This document shows positions 24,801-36,138 of a stretch of DNA of 64,000 nt, piece by piece. The DNA comes from Rusavskia elegans. Its lineage: Eukaryota; Ascomycota; Lecanoromycetes; Teloschistales; Teloschistaceae. The stretch covers positions 310,001 through 374,000 of the forward strand of contig SAUG01000063.1 of the NCBI GenBank assembly GCA_011316305.1, given 5' to 3'. A program made the translations under genes and the position numbers. The notes under the pieces are model-generated. The model ran no database searches, had not been told where the DNA came from, and saw nothing but the letters and a program-made list of their open reading frames with translations. Numbering within the stretch: position 1 is the stretch's first letter; every line of letters begins with the position of its first letter.

Positions 24801-25050
24801 TTCATCACACGATTCAGAGATATAAAACACTACAGAAAAACCGATGACGAGTGTCATAATCGAACCCTGAAAGTGGATAGCTCTCAGAACATGGGTGTCG
24901 AAACTCTGTACTTCGAATGCTGAAGAGTGAGTTGCATTCGGCCATGAAAATCAAGTACCCTTTCTCATAGAATTCCATCCCTTAGACATTACCAGACCCT
25001 ACTCATCTCTCTTCTCATTCATCAAACGATCCCTCGCCTTCTACTAAATA
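21885..25050. other. Gene-poor stretch with fragments
   Basis: No complete gene is supported. At 22366-22645 the minus strand holds two overlapping frames that read like pieces of one broken coding sequence. At 22930-23154 a 74-codon minus-strand frame with ATG and stop looks protein-like (acidic, with GIQVEPEEGEDDLYIDQIFG) but has no recognisable domain. A TGC/TTC-rich low-complexity run lies at about 23540-23606. The rest shows nothing. Confidence 0.4.
23540..23606. repeat. Imperfect trinucleotide/hexanucleotide repeat
   Basis: A run built of TGCTGTTTCTGCTTC-like units, C/T/G only for about 65 bases on the plus strand. Translations are Gln/Lys-rich on one strand and Cys/Phe-rich on the other, so the frames here are artefacts of the repeat. 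Confidence 0.6.
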
Positions 25051-25795
25051 ATGCACCCCCTCCCTCGCCTCCTCATTCTCCTCCTCCCCACCCTCACCAC
25101 CACCACAACCCTCAACGTACGCTCCCCCTTTCCACCTCTCCCTTCGTCATCTAACCCCCCACCCCCAGTTCGACTCCATCTCCACCCCCCACGGTCTCGA
25201 CCCCCTCCCCACACCCTACCATAACCTCACCTTCCACCGCGCCTCCGTCTTCAACCCCCTCTCCCCCTCCCTTCAGCACATCATAACACCGCACGACCAC
25301 AACTGCGCCGTCAGTGCGCCGAACGCTTTGATCGGAAGTCGAGACACCGAAGGTGGGGCGGGGCTTACATTTTCCATCTCCAGCGAGAAAGGGAATGGGA
25401 CGTTCGCGCTGAAACGGTTTTGGGTGAAACCGATGGATTTTCCGGCGGGGGGAGATGTGGTTGTTAGGGTTTTTGGGTATCGTGGTGATGCTGGTGGTTC
25501 TACTGCTGTTGCTACGGGAGATGCGGATGATGATGGTGACGATGTGGTGAAATGGCAGGTGGAATTCCCGGCAGGGTATCATCTTCCGTTTTTAGCCAGG
25601 ATGGATGAGTATAGTCATGACGATTGGACGGGGTTGAGGAGCGTGGAGGTCGTGGCGGATTATGGGGAGCAGAAGTTGGATTGGGAGGTTTGTTTGGATG
25701 ATTTGGTTGTTGAGTTTGAGATGGGAGGGGGGGAAGATGAGGGGAGAGGGACGGGGAGGGTAGAAGGGCAGGTTGTGTTGGCGAATGCTGGGTAG
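25051..25795 (+). CDS. Predicted small secreted protein (2 exons, 230 aa)
   Basis: Exons 25051-25116 and 25169-25795, with a 52-nt intron starting GTACGC and ending CCCCCAG. Exon 1 is 22 codons and encodes a signal peptide (MHPLPRLLILLLPTLTTTTT), and the phase is kept. The mature part starts near FDSIS. It carries the layout of a family of fungal secreted proteins with a galactose-binding-like beta sandwich: an N-terminal Asp/Ser-rich region, a central segment ending RFWVKPMDFP, then VVRVFGYRG and a final LDDLVVEF. Function is unknown; an extracellular or wall role is a guess. The coding strand switches from C-rich at the 5' end to G-rich at the 3' end. The upstream leader is pyrimidine-rich, as is common for fungal genes. 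Confidence 0.7.
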
Positions 25796-26298
25796 CTAGG
25801 GATTATATCATTATTTAATGTCATTGTTATCTGGATGTTACAGTGCTATCACTTCATCTGCTAGCGTGTCCCATTGGCTCTACAGCCCATGGATTTCCCT
25901 ACTATGATTGATTATATTAAATAGCCACTTTCTTTCACAGTAACAGCTACCAGTCACATTCGAGTAATCATTAGAGCTATATCCTTGATCGAGGTACCGA
26001 TTGTTACATGCCCTCATTGCGATTGATTTGTGTAAGTCCTTGTACTTAATCATTATTGGATTCAATTCCTAGCGGCATCGATGCAGTGGTCTAATGGTTT
26101 TGTACTTTATCTATGACCTGGCGTGACCAGTCTGGTAGGGTAGAGGGAACGCGCATTGCAGCAAACAAAGTGATAATCCCGGATCGAAATCACTTGCTGT
26201 TGGATATTGAATGACATGTGGGTATTTTCGACAGATTCACAGAGCGCCATATATCCAGGATCAACATGGCCATATCCAACGCCTCAGAGATTCCCTTT
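25796..26298. other. Intergenic between convergent genes
   Basis: About 500 bp of 3' flanks of the secreted-protein gene (plus) and the Smr gene (minus). Around 26085-26180 there are faint resemblances to tRNA A and B boxes, but the arms do not fold (see rejected items). Nothing else was seen. Confidence 0.5.
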
Positions 26299-27352
26299 CT
26301 ACATGACCGTGCAGCAGCTTCTCTCAAGCTTTTTGAGAACCTTCGGCAGATACCTCTTGACGGCTTTTTCGATCTGCTCGTTCTGCTGGTTGTGACCTTG
26401 CTGTTGATCGTGATGTTGTTGCTGTTGGCCGTGATATTGCTGCTGCTGTGGGCCCCCAGGATAACCATCACCTTGTTGATAATGTGGTTTGCCAGGGTAC
26501 TGCTGCTGGTAACCTTGCTGTTGTCCATATTGTTGCCCATGCTGCTGTTGCGGGTGATACTGTTGACCATGGTGCTGCTGCTGACCGTGTTGTTGCGGGT
26601 GGTGTTCTTCATAGGCGTTGTGGTCCGAAATAAGATGTTGGGGCATCTGTGCGGGTCTGCCTTGCAGATCGATGTACATTCTTCCTGCGTTATGTTCCGT
26701 GGAATACTGCAGCCCTTGTTCGCGACACACCTGCTCGACCCGGGGCTTAATTTTTTGTATATGATTGTATGAATGGTTGCCTTTGCCGACGATTCTACGA
26801 AACAATTGGTCAGTTTTCGTGCATCAGACGCGATTGATGCAACTGCTCACACGTGGAGATGTGTTTCACCGTGGGACCGAGCGTATCTGATCCGTTGCTC
26901 GAGGATATCCTCGGCTTCCTCGACAAACTGACCGTGCAGATCGATGGTGTCGCCCTCAACCCTCCCCGGTGCGTTGTTCTCGCGGAAGATGAAGTCGGAG
27001 GCTTGCTTGTTGTACTGCTCCATCATTGCGCCATGTCTTTTGCCCTCCTCTGATAGCTCATGAGCAGCAGCTCCATCCCCTCTTTCGTAGGCATTGCGGG
27101 ACTGGCAGCATCATCAACAGCTTGTGTGCTGACTGCGGGTACCCTTCTCATACTTTGTCCATGCATGCGGACTTCTTGCTATGCTCCTGGCGGGCAAGGT
27201 CGCGAAGTCGGTCATACTCTGCTTCGGCCCTACCACTTTGGCTGTGATTGAAAGCTGCAAGTCGACGTTAACAGGTGGTCGCGTCAATTGTGGGGCTCCG
27301 AGAGCTTGAGCTCACCATGCCCACCCAGCTGAGTCGACACTTGATACGACAT
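26299..27352 (-). CDS. DUF1771-Smr domain protein with Gln/His-rich tail and CaaX-like C-terminus
   Basis: Four exons on the minus strand: 27352-27316, 27254-27154, 27101-26851 and 26794-26299, giving 294 aa. All introns are GT-AG (61, 52 and 56 nt) and the phases join. The start is MSYQVSTQLGGH. Residues about 20-80 are the DUF1771 helix pair (AEAEYDRLRDLARQEHSKKS). Residues about 98-165 are the Smr domain, with DLHG at 100-103 and GKGNHS at 133-138, the motifs of Smr nucleases and nucleic-acid-binding proteins related to MutS2 C-termini. A Gln/His/Gly-rich tract follows (about 185-265), then a basic helix (KAVKRYLPKVLKKLER) and the terminal residues CCTVM. CTVM fits a CaaX prenylation box, so membrane attachment is a reasonable inference. 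The family is implicated in RNA quality control, but the precise role here is unknown. Confidence 0.85.
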
Positions 27353-28968
27353 GTTTTAGGGAATAATGGCTAACAAAAGATGAAGATGAATATCCAATTG
27401 CGAGCTTTGATAGGTAAGTCAACATGATTGGCTGCGCAAGATTTGGATCTGGTTGCGCTACCTACTTTTGCAACACGGACTTAACGGATTTAGCTAAATC
27501 CTCCACATATTTACGTTCTCCGAAGGATTATACTGAAAATACTATTACCTCTTATAAGATTTCTGGCCAAAGTAAATCAATTATTATATTCTAAGGTATT
27601 TTCTGCTTGTAATAACAGAACCTTTTAAGCTCTGTAATTATGTAAGGGTATACCAAGAGCAGCTGAATTAGGGGCCGTTATTAGCGTGTTGCAAGGGTAG
27701 ATGTGTTCATTGCAAAGGTGGCCAGATTGGAGTAGCGGCTGTCCCCCGCGCCGAGGCAGAAGTTCCAATCCCAGAAGAGCAGTAGTCAGCAGCCAGCAGG
27801 TCCAGGCGTTGAAGGTGAGGCTGTCAAGACGAAACGTGATCGGCATCCAGCTGCCTGCAAATGGTCATCTCATACAAACTCTGCAGATCTACATCCACAA
27901 CCCACAACGAATCAGACCTCGTGAAGATTGCGGGCATGCTCGCAGACTATGCTGTAGAGACGATTCAATGACGTGTGGTCTCTTCAGCTGCAACCATGGG
28001 AGGTACACCACCCTCCACAACCTCGATTCCGTACAGAGAACACCTGTGCCGTAGATCCAAACTGCCTTTCCGCAAGGCTACTGCAGCCGTCGTGGCCAGT
28101 CAGCCGAGGACTGACACATCACTGGAAGAGCTGTTTGAACTGTATTTCAAGTGAATAGCAGGAACAAAAGAAAAGGAGATTTTTGTAGAGTAGATAAGGG
28201 CATCTCCACAAAGTGAAACGTCCAGGAGTCCAGGAAGATTGTGTCTCGAGATGGCTTAGTGGTGTGGGCCGATCAACGCAGATCGCCCCGTTCTCCTGAA
28301 TCGGGTCAAAGGTCCAAAGCCAAAAGTTTCCTTTGATTCTTCATCCGATCCCCTCTCGCTGCACCACCTTCGGCTGCATCTCACAGTCGACAAACATCCA
28401 TCAGACGGTGCTGCCCATTACACTCTCGAATACATCCAATCCAGCTCATTCGCGACATCATCCCGCCTCGAACCAGCAGCAAACAGGACTCTACCGAATC
28501 CCTGGTCGGCTTGCACCTTCGCTCCCGCTAGCTCGCCCTTCGAACACGACCGGTCGAACCACCACTGCCATCGAGCCATCCCCCATCTCTCTCCACTTCC
28601 ACTTCTAGGGGCTCTGTCGCCCTGCTCCTCCCTTTTTCGCCAATCTATCTTGTCATTGCATCATTACCCTGGGGCTTTTCGCTGGGCGCAGGGAGTACAG
28701 GAAGTGGTTCGGTGAGTTGCCAATCTCCGTCTTACTACGCTCCGTTACCCGAGCGAACAAAACATCCCGACCCATGTCTTTGGAATCTCTACCGGCACCG
28801 ATAATCAACACTCCTCGACGTGCATGAGCAACAACGATGCGTCTTGCTTCCTTTACTTTGGGTCGCTAACTCGTTGTCTGCGCGCACAGATCCGCTACCT
28901 GCCTCATCTCAATCCCGCAAGTACCCTCGTGACGGCGTGACCTGGTAACGCCATTCCCCTCCGGCACT
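27353..28968. other. Divergent intergenic region, Smr gene and G alpha upstream sequences
   Basis: About 1.6 kb between two divergently transcribed genes, expected to hold both promoters and a long G alpha 5' leader. About 28350-28690 is C/T-rich. An AT-rich patch lies at 27500-27650. No conserved ORF: the frames at 27701-28054 and 28333-28608 have no family resemblance. Confidence 0.5.
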
Positions 28969-30370
28969 ATGGGTTGCGGTATGAGCACCGAGGAGAAGGA
29001 GGGGAAGGCCAGGAATGAGGAGATCGAGAATCAGCTCAAACGCGACAAAATGTCGCAGCGCAGCGAGATCAAGATGCTGCTCCTCGGTACGCACCCCCAG
29101 CCCTTCAAACAACTCGACTCACCATACTGATCTGCTGCAGGAGCCGGAGAATCAGGCAAATCCACCATTCTCAAGCAGATGAAGCTCATCAACGAGGGAA
29201 GCTACTCCCGCGACGAGCGCGAATCCTTCAAGGAAATCATCTACAGCAATACGGTCCAGTCAATGCGTGTCATACTTGAAGCTATGGAATCACTCGAACT
29301 ACCTCTTGATGACCAGCGGACAGAGTACCACGTCCAGACCATCTTCATGCAACCCGCCCAGATCGAAGGCGAAAGTCTTCCACCCGAGGTCGGAAACGCC
29401 ATCGATGCTCTCTGGAAGGACGATGGTGTGCAGCGCTGCTTCAAGCGCTCACGAGAGTATCAACTCAACGATTCAGCTAAATAGTGAGCCTTCCCTCTTC
29501 CTCATTCCTAGCAGGTCCACCCTTCGTCGAGTGCTGTTGGCCCCATACATCGATCGTTGTAGCTCCTACTTGCAGTGTAGCACCAGACGGCAAGCTCCCT
29601 TGCCAACCGGTGATTGCGATCATGCATCATGGACAATGGCTGACAGTCTACTTGCAGCTACTTCGACTCAATCAGTCGAATCGCCCAACCAGACTACCTG
29701 CCCAACGATCAGGATGTCCTCAGGTCACGAGTCAAGACTACTGGCATAACCGAGACGACCTTCATCATCGGCGAGCTGACCTACCGCATGTTTGATGTAG
29801 GAGGTCAGCGGTCCGAACGGAAGAAATGGATTCACTGCTTCGAGAATGTCACAACGATCCTCTTCCTTGTTGCCATATCCGAGTACGATCAGCTTCTTTT
29901 CGAGGATGAAACCGTCAACCGGATGCAAGAAGCCCTGACCCTTTTCGATTCCATCTGCAACTCAAGATGGTTCGTCAAGACGTCCATCATCTTGTTCCTG
30001 AACAAGATCGACCGTTTCAAGGAGAAGTTACCCACCAGCCCGATGAAGAACTATTTCCCGGACTATGAAGGCAAGCTGAACCAAAATGGAACCAACGGAA
30101 GCGATCACCAAAAATCTAATCTTGACGAAGGTGGACCCGACTATGCCGCGGCTTGCGATTATATCCTGAACCGATTCGTATCCTTGAATCAACACGAGAC
30201 CAAGCAAATATACACCCACTTTACATGTGCTACCGATACCACCCAGATCCGATTCGTCATGGCTGCGGTGAACGGTATGCTAACAAGGTTTCTTCTGACG
30301 TGACACCGCTGACATGCGGCGTGTAGACATCATAATCCAAGAGAACCTCCGAGATTGCGGTCTGTTATGA
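28969..30370 (+). CDS. GNA1: Heterotrimeric G-protein alpha subunit, class I (GNA-1/FadA type)
   Basis: Four exons: 28969-29086, 29141-29483, 29658-30274 and 30327-30370, giving 373 aa; the introns are 54, 174 and 52 nt. The N-terminus MGCG carries Gly2 for myristoylation and Cys3 for palmitoylation. GTP-binding motifs are G40-[13 protein letters not shown] at 200-204, NKID at 269-272 and TCAT at 343-346. The C-terminus is NLRDCGLL, with Cys four residues from the end as in Gi-type subunits. It relays receptor signals to cAMP and MAPK pathways controlling growth, conidiation and mating in fungi. Class I fungal subunits are usually 353 aa. Here about 20 extra residues (293-313, Asn/Gly/Ser-rich, [16 protein letters not shown]) sit after FPDYEG, and no splice sites were found that would remove them. 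Confidence 0.95.
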
Positions 30371-32777
30371 TTTCGATTCTATACGATTGGGCAAGAAGCT
30401 GAACTTTGGTGGAGGTTTCCTATAATATCCGGGCATTGGTCCCCGCCCCCCGTAAGCGATGGTGTTCCCCCGGCGTTCTGTTGGTCGCGAGTCCATTACC
30501 ACTATGCGAGTCGGTTTTGCATCTGCCTGCCTTCGACACAGAAATCCATTCCAGCCTGCCACCAAAGCTGTCGCGCGATATCCTCAACGTCAGATTCATC
30601 CTATTCACCCCCAACAACTACAACAATCGATTACCACGGACTCTGGGCGTTCGTATCGCATCAGTTCATGTACGCTTTTCCGGAATGGCGAGGATATCTC
30701 TTTGTGGCTACGGCAGCTTTTCCAGAGGAAGGACAAAGTCAAAAAGGCAAGGAAATTGGCGGATTTCGATATGTGCTGGGACGGGCAAGGGGCGGATCAC
30801 GTCAAGGGCAACCTTTTTTTCCCCTCTGCTTTTCCACAAGATCTTGTAATACGATACCATTCTTGAATGTGATGGGTGTAAGAATGGGGGGGAAAAAGTT
30901 TATTATGAGAATGTGTTCTGTTCCTTTTTCCCCCATATGGTCCATGAGCTACATGATACTCCTTCGTTCTCGTGGAGAGCACACGACGAGCTACATGTAT
31001 GCTTTTCCTCTTCCAGACGCAAGCTAAAAAGGTAAAGACAAATTCATACGTCTACTCTTTCTCTTCCAGACAGTTCAGGCTGAAAAAGGTAACGACGATC
31101 TCACCATCTGCTCTTTCCTCTTCAAGACGCTCGACGAGTGGCCGAAGCCGCTACATCTCCTGGACAGAGGTAAGGAGGAGCTATCTACACGGCTCGAAAC
31201 CTGCCGGCGTGATATATCTTTATATTTCCTTTTCCAATTGTCCATCACATCCACTCTGAATACCTAATCTACCTTATCCCAGGCGCCCGTGAATGAGGAT
31301 ATTTCACTCGTAATTACAAGATACCAAAATCTCCTCTATTAAAACCAGCCACCAACTAGCAGCACGGTACGCTAGTAGCAGACTGTAGATGACCCTTTTT
31401 ACTTTTACGCGGTGATTCAAGGGAAAGCGGATAGGGGGTATATATATTTAGTGTGTACAGTAGAAAGCTATTAGTGATTCTGGTTTGGCGGGTTATTATA
31501 CTCATCCATTTTTTCTATAGACATGATTATCTATATCACTTACGATATATTGATAAAGATGAAGCTGCTATTATAAAATAAAGGTTTAGGATAAGAGTCG
31601 ATGAACGCTCGCTTGCTTGCTTATATATCTACTGTTCTTTTTTTACTCGGTCACTCTTTTGGTTTTCCAGGGTGCAAAAGAATTGGTGTGTTTCGTTATG
31701 AAAATTCTACATTGCTGAGTGTTGGGCATGGGGTAGGTAGCTATATACTGAAGCCTTTCGTAAGCATCGAAGGAAAATTTTGTCTCGGTGTATTCCGGAC
31801 TATCCTATCTCGATCATCCTATTTTATCCTATCCCATGCAAACAAGCATCACCAAAACCCCCCTCAACTAACCACACCAAAACCCCCCTCAACTAATCAC
31901 ACACCACCACCACACCACCACCCCCAAACCCCCCTACAAAAAAAAAGAATCTTATCCATCTAGACAGCACCATCAACCACCAAACCTCCAGCCCGATATC
32001 CCCTCCACTAACATATCTCGACACGATCTACAGCCCCAAATCTGTCGGGGGTTTCGGGTGAGATATAGTTGTAGCGGTGATTGTTGGGATGGAAGATGGG
32101 AAGGATGAACGTTTTCTGTTTTATTGGGATTACTCATGTCATATACCATGTGCGCTACAATGGTTATTATGTAGGAAAGCTGCTTGTCAGACCGCATCAC
32201 CTATGGATGAAGAATGGGAGGAGTTTTTCTATCCCATTTGCATGAATGCATGAATGCTTTGGAACGGGATGAAATGGATATGCGCACAAGCTATTTCAGA
32301 CTCAAAGAATGGAATCAAAGATTTTCTTTCATTTTCTGTGTATCATTTCCCTCGTTCATCATCGAAAGGGTATGTACTCTCTGCTATATAAGCTACCTCG
32401 TCTGATGCCAGTGTTTGATTTTGCCCGACCCATAGCAACCCGAAAGCAAAAAAGAGGAGCAGGGGTATCGAACGCCGACCCTTGACAGATATTTGATGCC
32501 AGTGGCCCGTGTGCCGCTTGTCTTTTTCATGATAGGAATGCCGGTATGGTGATGCCTTCATTGTAGAGACCGTTGATAATTCGTGATTTTGATGTGTGGA
32601 TTGAAGACCACGACTGTTTTCCGCCCGACAATTCGACCTTGATAACTCCTAAAAGGCCACTCATGCGGAGATTCGAGCTCCCAGGAAGCCACTCATCAGG
32701 GGTATGTCACTTCCCGGTGTCTGGATTCGCACCAGGCTGGCAGAAATCTTCGGTACGGAGTTTATGTGCCCTTAGAC
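30371..32777. other. Long intergenic region (about 2.4 kb), no gene supported
   Basis: The first several hundred bases are probably the G alpha 3' untranslated region. Frames at 30406-30849, 30459-30866 and 31601-31963 are open but show no domain or codon-level evidence of coding. A C/A-rich microsatellite (ACCACCACACC-like units, CCCCCC runs) lies at 31855-31935. An AT-rich patch lies at 31440-31580. Confidence 0.5.
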
Positions 32778-33803
32778 TCAATCTTCCCAGATTGTTTCCA
32801 GGTCCAAATCTCCCCTCCTTTCCGCCCCACAAACACTCCATCTCTTCCTCTTATCACTCCTGCCAAGCCCCATGCCACGCCGCCTCCCTCCAATATCTTC
32901 GATCTCGGCGGATTCCTTATCTGCATCTTCTCGGTCGGCCGCAGCCTTCAAGCGGGCAATGTTCTCGGCCTCGAGTTCGGCGTCGGGACTATCTTCGATG
33001 GTTTCGAGAGAGGAAATACTTGGAGAGCGAGAGCGGAACGAGGTTGGTGTCGAGGGGATGCTGGAGGAGGAGAAGCTCGAGTTTGATGGGAAGGGTTCGT
33101 TGAAGGGGGTGGCGTTCAGCGAGGGGCTGGATGTACTGGTTCGTAGCGGAGTTGATGTCGGTGGGTTGAGATAATTAGGAGTGCTTGTAGGGTAGTTGAA
33201 TGATGGAAAGAAGGGTGAGGAAGGCCGTCGACGGCTGCGGGGGAACGTGTTGTGGATGCTGGGTGATGGCGAGGTGGGGATCCCGCCGTCTGAATTGGAT
33301 GTATTGAAAGATCCTCCTAGCTCACGCGGACGCGGTGTCAGATGGAGTTCGTGATTCTCCGATATTGTTTCCCCGATTTCAAGCTGGTTGCTGAAGCTCG
33401 AGAAGGGTTCATCGCTCGCTCTTCGCATGGGACTCCGATGACGACCTGGAGGGCCAAGGGGACTCGACGGACGAGCTGCGATTGGACGTGTGTCTGGGAC
33501 TGGAGAAGAGTGTGCTCGGGCCATCAATGGGGCGGAGAGCATGCTGTTGGATGATCGAGACCGAACATGAGTCCTGGTGAAGGGCGAGCGGTTACGTGGG
33601 CGGGATGGTAGGGAAAAGGTATTGGGTTGGCCGGACGATGGGAATTCGGTGGGAGACTCCGGAGCTGTTGCACGGCGTTGGGGAGAGGGTCGAAGTGGGT
33701 CTAAAAGGTGTGGAAGAGCTTTCTTAGGAAACTTGCCGTGGTCCAAGAGTTCGAGGGCAGGTGGGAGGATGGTTGTTGGGACTCCCGACACGTGGGGCAC
33801 CAT
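32778..33803 (-). CDS. Ser/Pro-rich protein of unknown function (341 aa)
   Basis: A single exon on the minus strand from the ATG at 33803. The N-terminal two thirds are Ser, Pro, Arg and Asn-rich and predicted disordered (for example MVPHVSGVPTTILPPALELL, then many SP and RS pairs). The C-terminal 90 or so residues are different: SPSISSLETIEDSPDAELEA and a charged helix (ENIARLKAAADREDAD), ending with KRKRWSVCGAERRGDLDLET. The conserved-looking tail and the many SP/TP sites suggest a regulated fungal-specific protein, but I do not recognise a named family. The reading frame is the only long one, and the opposite-strand frames here are shadows of its low complexity. Confidence 0.65.
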   Translation of the reverse strand: MVPHVSGVPTTILPPALELLDHGKFPKKALPHLLDPLRPSPQRRATAPESPTEFPSSGQPNTFSLPSRPRNRSPFTRTHVRSRSSNSMLSAPLMARAHSSPVPDTRPIAARPSSPLGPPGRHRSPMRRASDEPFSSFSNQLEIGETISENHELHLTPRPRELGGSFNTSNSDGGIPTSPSPSIHNTFPRSRRRPSSPFFPSFNYPTSTPNYLNPPTSTPLRTSTSSPSLNATPFNEPFPSNSSFSSSSIPSTPTSFRSRSPSISSLETIEDSPDAELEAENIARLKAAADREDADKESAEIEDIGGRRRGMGLGRSDKRKRWSVCGAERRGDLDLETIWED

Positions 33804-34771
33804 GACGGCGAGCTTGGGAATGTTTTAAGTCGAACGGATTGAAGCTGGTTGCTCGATGTTCATTCAGCTATCATGGCAGACAGCTGTTTCGCCGGCACTC
33901 CTCCTGAGTCATGCAGAGGCGTTGAGCGCAAGACGGTTGGTGGAGGATGATGCCTGAAAACAAACAGTTTCACATGTCAGTTTTGTAGAGTGTCGAAGCA
34001 ACAGCGGCCAGTAAGCTCTGTACCAGAGTCGCGGCTGCGAGACGACTGCTGCTACGGAGTATTTCAATCCTAGAGATAAATAGTTGGATGTTGCGTGATT
34101 ACTTAGAGATCATCCCCCTTGCTGTCACACCGTCCAGCACCTGACAGGACATGAATGATCATCTGGAGCGGGAGAGGAACAAATCATGCGTCAGGCCACC
34201 CACAAAGCCTAGAGCATCGCCACCAGGGGGGTTCTAAATCTAGCGGTGTGGGGGAATCATGGGGACCTATAGGGACCTATGGGGGACTCATACCCGCCCC
34301 ATTGACGCCAAGGGCTGCCCGAGGGCCTACGGAGTACACACATCAGCCTCATTATTCCTTTATTCGTCCGCCTTGGCTTGGGCCGATCCGATTTCGGATC
34401 GTTATGCACGCCGTCAATAAAGCCCATGAGGTTCTCGAACCCGTGTCACAGTTATTAGTCACTCGTATACATCACTAGAGTACGACCATGTCTCTTATCG
34501 ATCTGCCTGCATCGTTATGATTTTGTGCTAGACAATAATGCTTCCCAGACCAGAACCATAGGTATCTCCGACTTGCCCCAGTATATTCAACCTTACTGCT
34601 TCTACCCCACGCTACAAGTGCATCCAGCACTAACCGACGCCTGCAAAAGAACAAAACGCCGATGATGGGTATTATTGATGCAACCAAAACCATTCCCACG
34701 CGCTTTCCTATTGAAAAGCCTCCACTTGGTTCAGACCGGTCGCTAGAAGATTCGAGGTGTCGATTGCACCA
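33804..34771. other. Intergenic, nothing recognised
   Basis: About 970 bp upstream of the Ser/Pro-rich gene (minus) and downstream of the HAD phosphatase gene (minus). No conserved ORF or RNA seen. Confidence 0.5.
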
Positions 34772-36138
34772 TCATTCCTCGACGATAGCCTCTTGCTGCT
34801 CACTGAGCTGTTGCACCCTCGATTTCAGAGTCTTGTCCACCTCCCTCTGTATGCCATACTTGACAGCTTCGAGGACGTTGTCTACCGTTGCATTTGGCGC
34901 GAATGCCGGCTTGGTGCCCTCCTGGAAAACCCCGGTCCGGACAAGGATGGAATACCATTGGTTCTCGCACACTTTCGAGGCGTTGAACTCGTTCGTGCCA
35001 CGGATGTCGGATTCGGGCGTGTCGCCAACGAAATATACCGTCCGTGGTGGAGCGTCAATACCATGCGTGTCCTTTCGCCATTGTTGGAGCAGACGGGTGG
35101 CGAATTGGAAGGTCCCGATCTGAGGTTTGCCGAACGCCGTCGAGATGAGCTCTTTGCCCGTCAAGCCTTTGTACAAGGCCTCGAGTGACATGCGGAGCGC
35201 CCCCATGCCCATCCGGGTCAATGAATGAGACGCTGACCAGACGATGTCGTTGTGGGAGAAGTAGATTGGTGGTCCTTCGTCGAAAGTCTCCGATCGGGTA
35301 CCGAGTCTCCCATTCTTGGACATCAAGAGATCTAGGATGATCTGCTGATCGCCCGCCCAATCTCGACTGTCTGCGAAAACGAAAATGGCCTCGATTTCCG
35401 CCTCCCCAAAGTTGCGGAGGCGTGAGTGTTCGGTCTCATCCGCGGTGAGCTTGCGGAACGGGGTGGTATCCTTATTGTCCTTGATGATATCTCCTGGGGT
35501 TACGACGTCCTTGAAGCCATAGCCTTCTGCGACGGCCCGGCACTTTTCTCCTTCACCTCCGACAACAAGCACAGTGCCGTATTTCTCAGCCATTTCCCGC
35601 ATAGGTGTGTGTCCTGCATTGGGGTCTTTAGTCAAAGAGCATACGAGAGCATGTACAAGTGTTCCATACCGCAAATGAATTGACCTGGTGAGATTTCCAA
35701 TTCCAACTGTCTGCTAAGATCCAGACATCTTTCTTGCTCCGTCTTCCCACCACCGTTGGTGACAAAGATGTATGGCACCTTGACCCCGTATTCATTCTGC
35801 CCATTCAGGACTTTCATGGCCTCGACAGCCTGCGGGATAGGCTTGCCTCCCCGGATCAGGACGCCGTCGATGTCGAAAGCAAAGGCGTACTGGTCGGTGA
35901 CGAGAGTCTCCACCGGTGTTGGTGGGGTGACGTCACCTTCTCGATTGGCACGTTCTTTGAGTCGATGCTTGGCCATCTCCATGGCAGCCGCGGTTTCGTG
36001 GGCATCGCCTGGCTTTGCCATGTATTCTGGTGGGACAACAACGGAAGGACCGATTGCCAGGTCTTCGAAGGTTGTGCTGATGGACGAGAGCCGGCGAATG
36101 GCCGGCTTCGTAGGTGTGGAGAGCAGCGGTCCAGACAT
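34772..36138 (-). CDS. HAD-superfamily hydrolase (CECR5/HDHD5-like, yeast YKR070W type)
   Basis: Two exons on the minus strand, 36138-35670 and 35613-34772, with a 56-nt intron (GTATGG...TGCAG), giving 436 aa. HAD motif I is FDIDGVLIRGG with nucleophile Asp89 and Asp91. Motif II is FVTNGG (125-130). The motif III lysine is in FGKPQ (about 319). Motif IV is VGDTPESD (352-359). The cap sits between motifs II and III, as in class IIA enzymes (phosphoglycolate/4-nitrophenyl phosphatase type). The joined exon sequence GQFICGHTPMREMAEKYG restores the family's HTPM segment, which supports the splice. Family members are predicted phosphatases, often mitochondrial in yeast. The substrate is unknown; the 80-residue N-terminal extension is not a clear targeting peptide. 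Confidence 0.9.

Noticed and set aside
26080..26190. Possible tRNA gene on the plus strand (GCAGTGGTCTAATGG and GGATCGAAATC)
   Set aside because: The A-box-like part is fair, but the T arm does not pair and no acceptor stem closes. At most an old tRNA-derived remnant.
30406..30866. Long open frames after the G alpha stop
   Set aside because: Three frames on both strands are equally open, with no domain resemblance; most likely 3' untranslated region.
31601..31963. 120-codon frame with a hydrophobic N-terminus
   Set aside because: The second half is translation of a C/A microsatellite and there is no support for a secreted protein.
32440..32520. Possible tRNA on the minus strand (CGTTCGATACCCC followed by a T run)
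   Set aside because: The T stem and acceptor stem do not pair and there is no A box; only the B-box-like string and terminator-like Ts are present.
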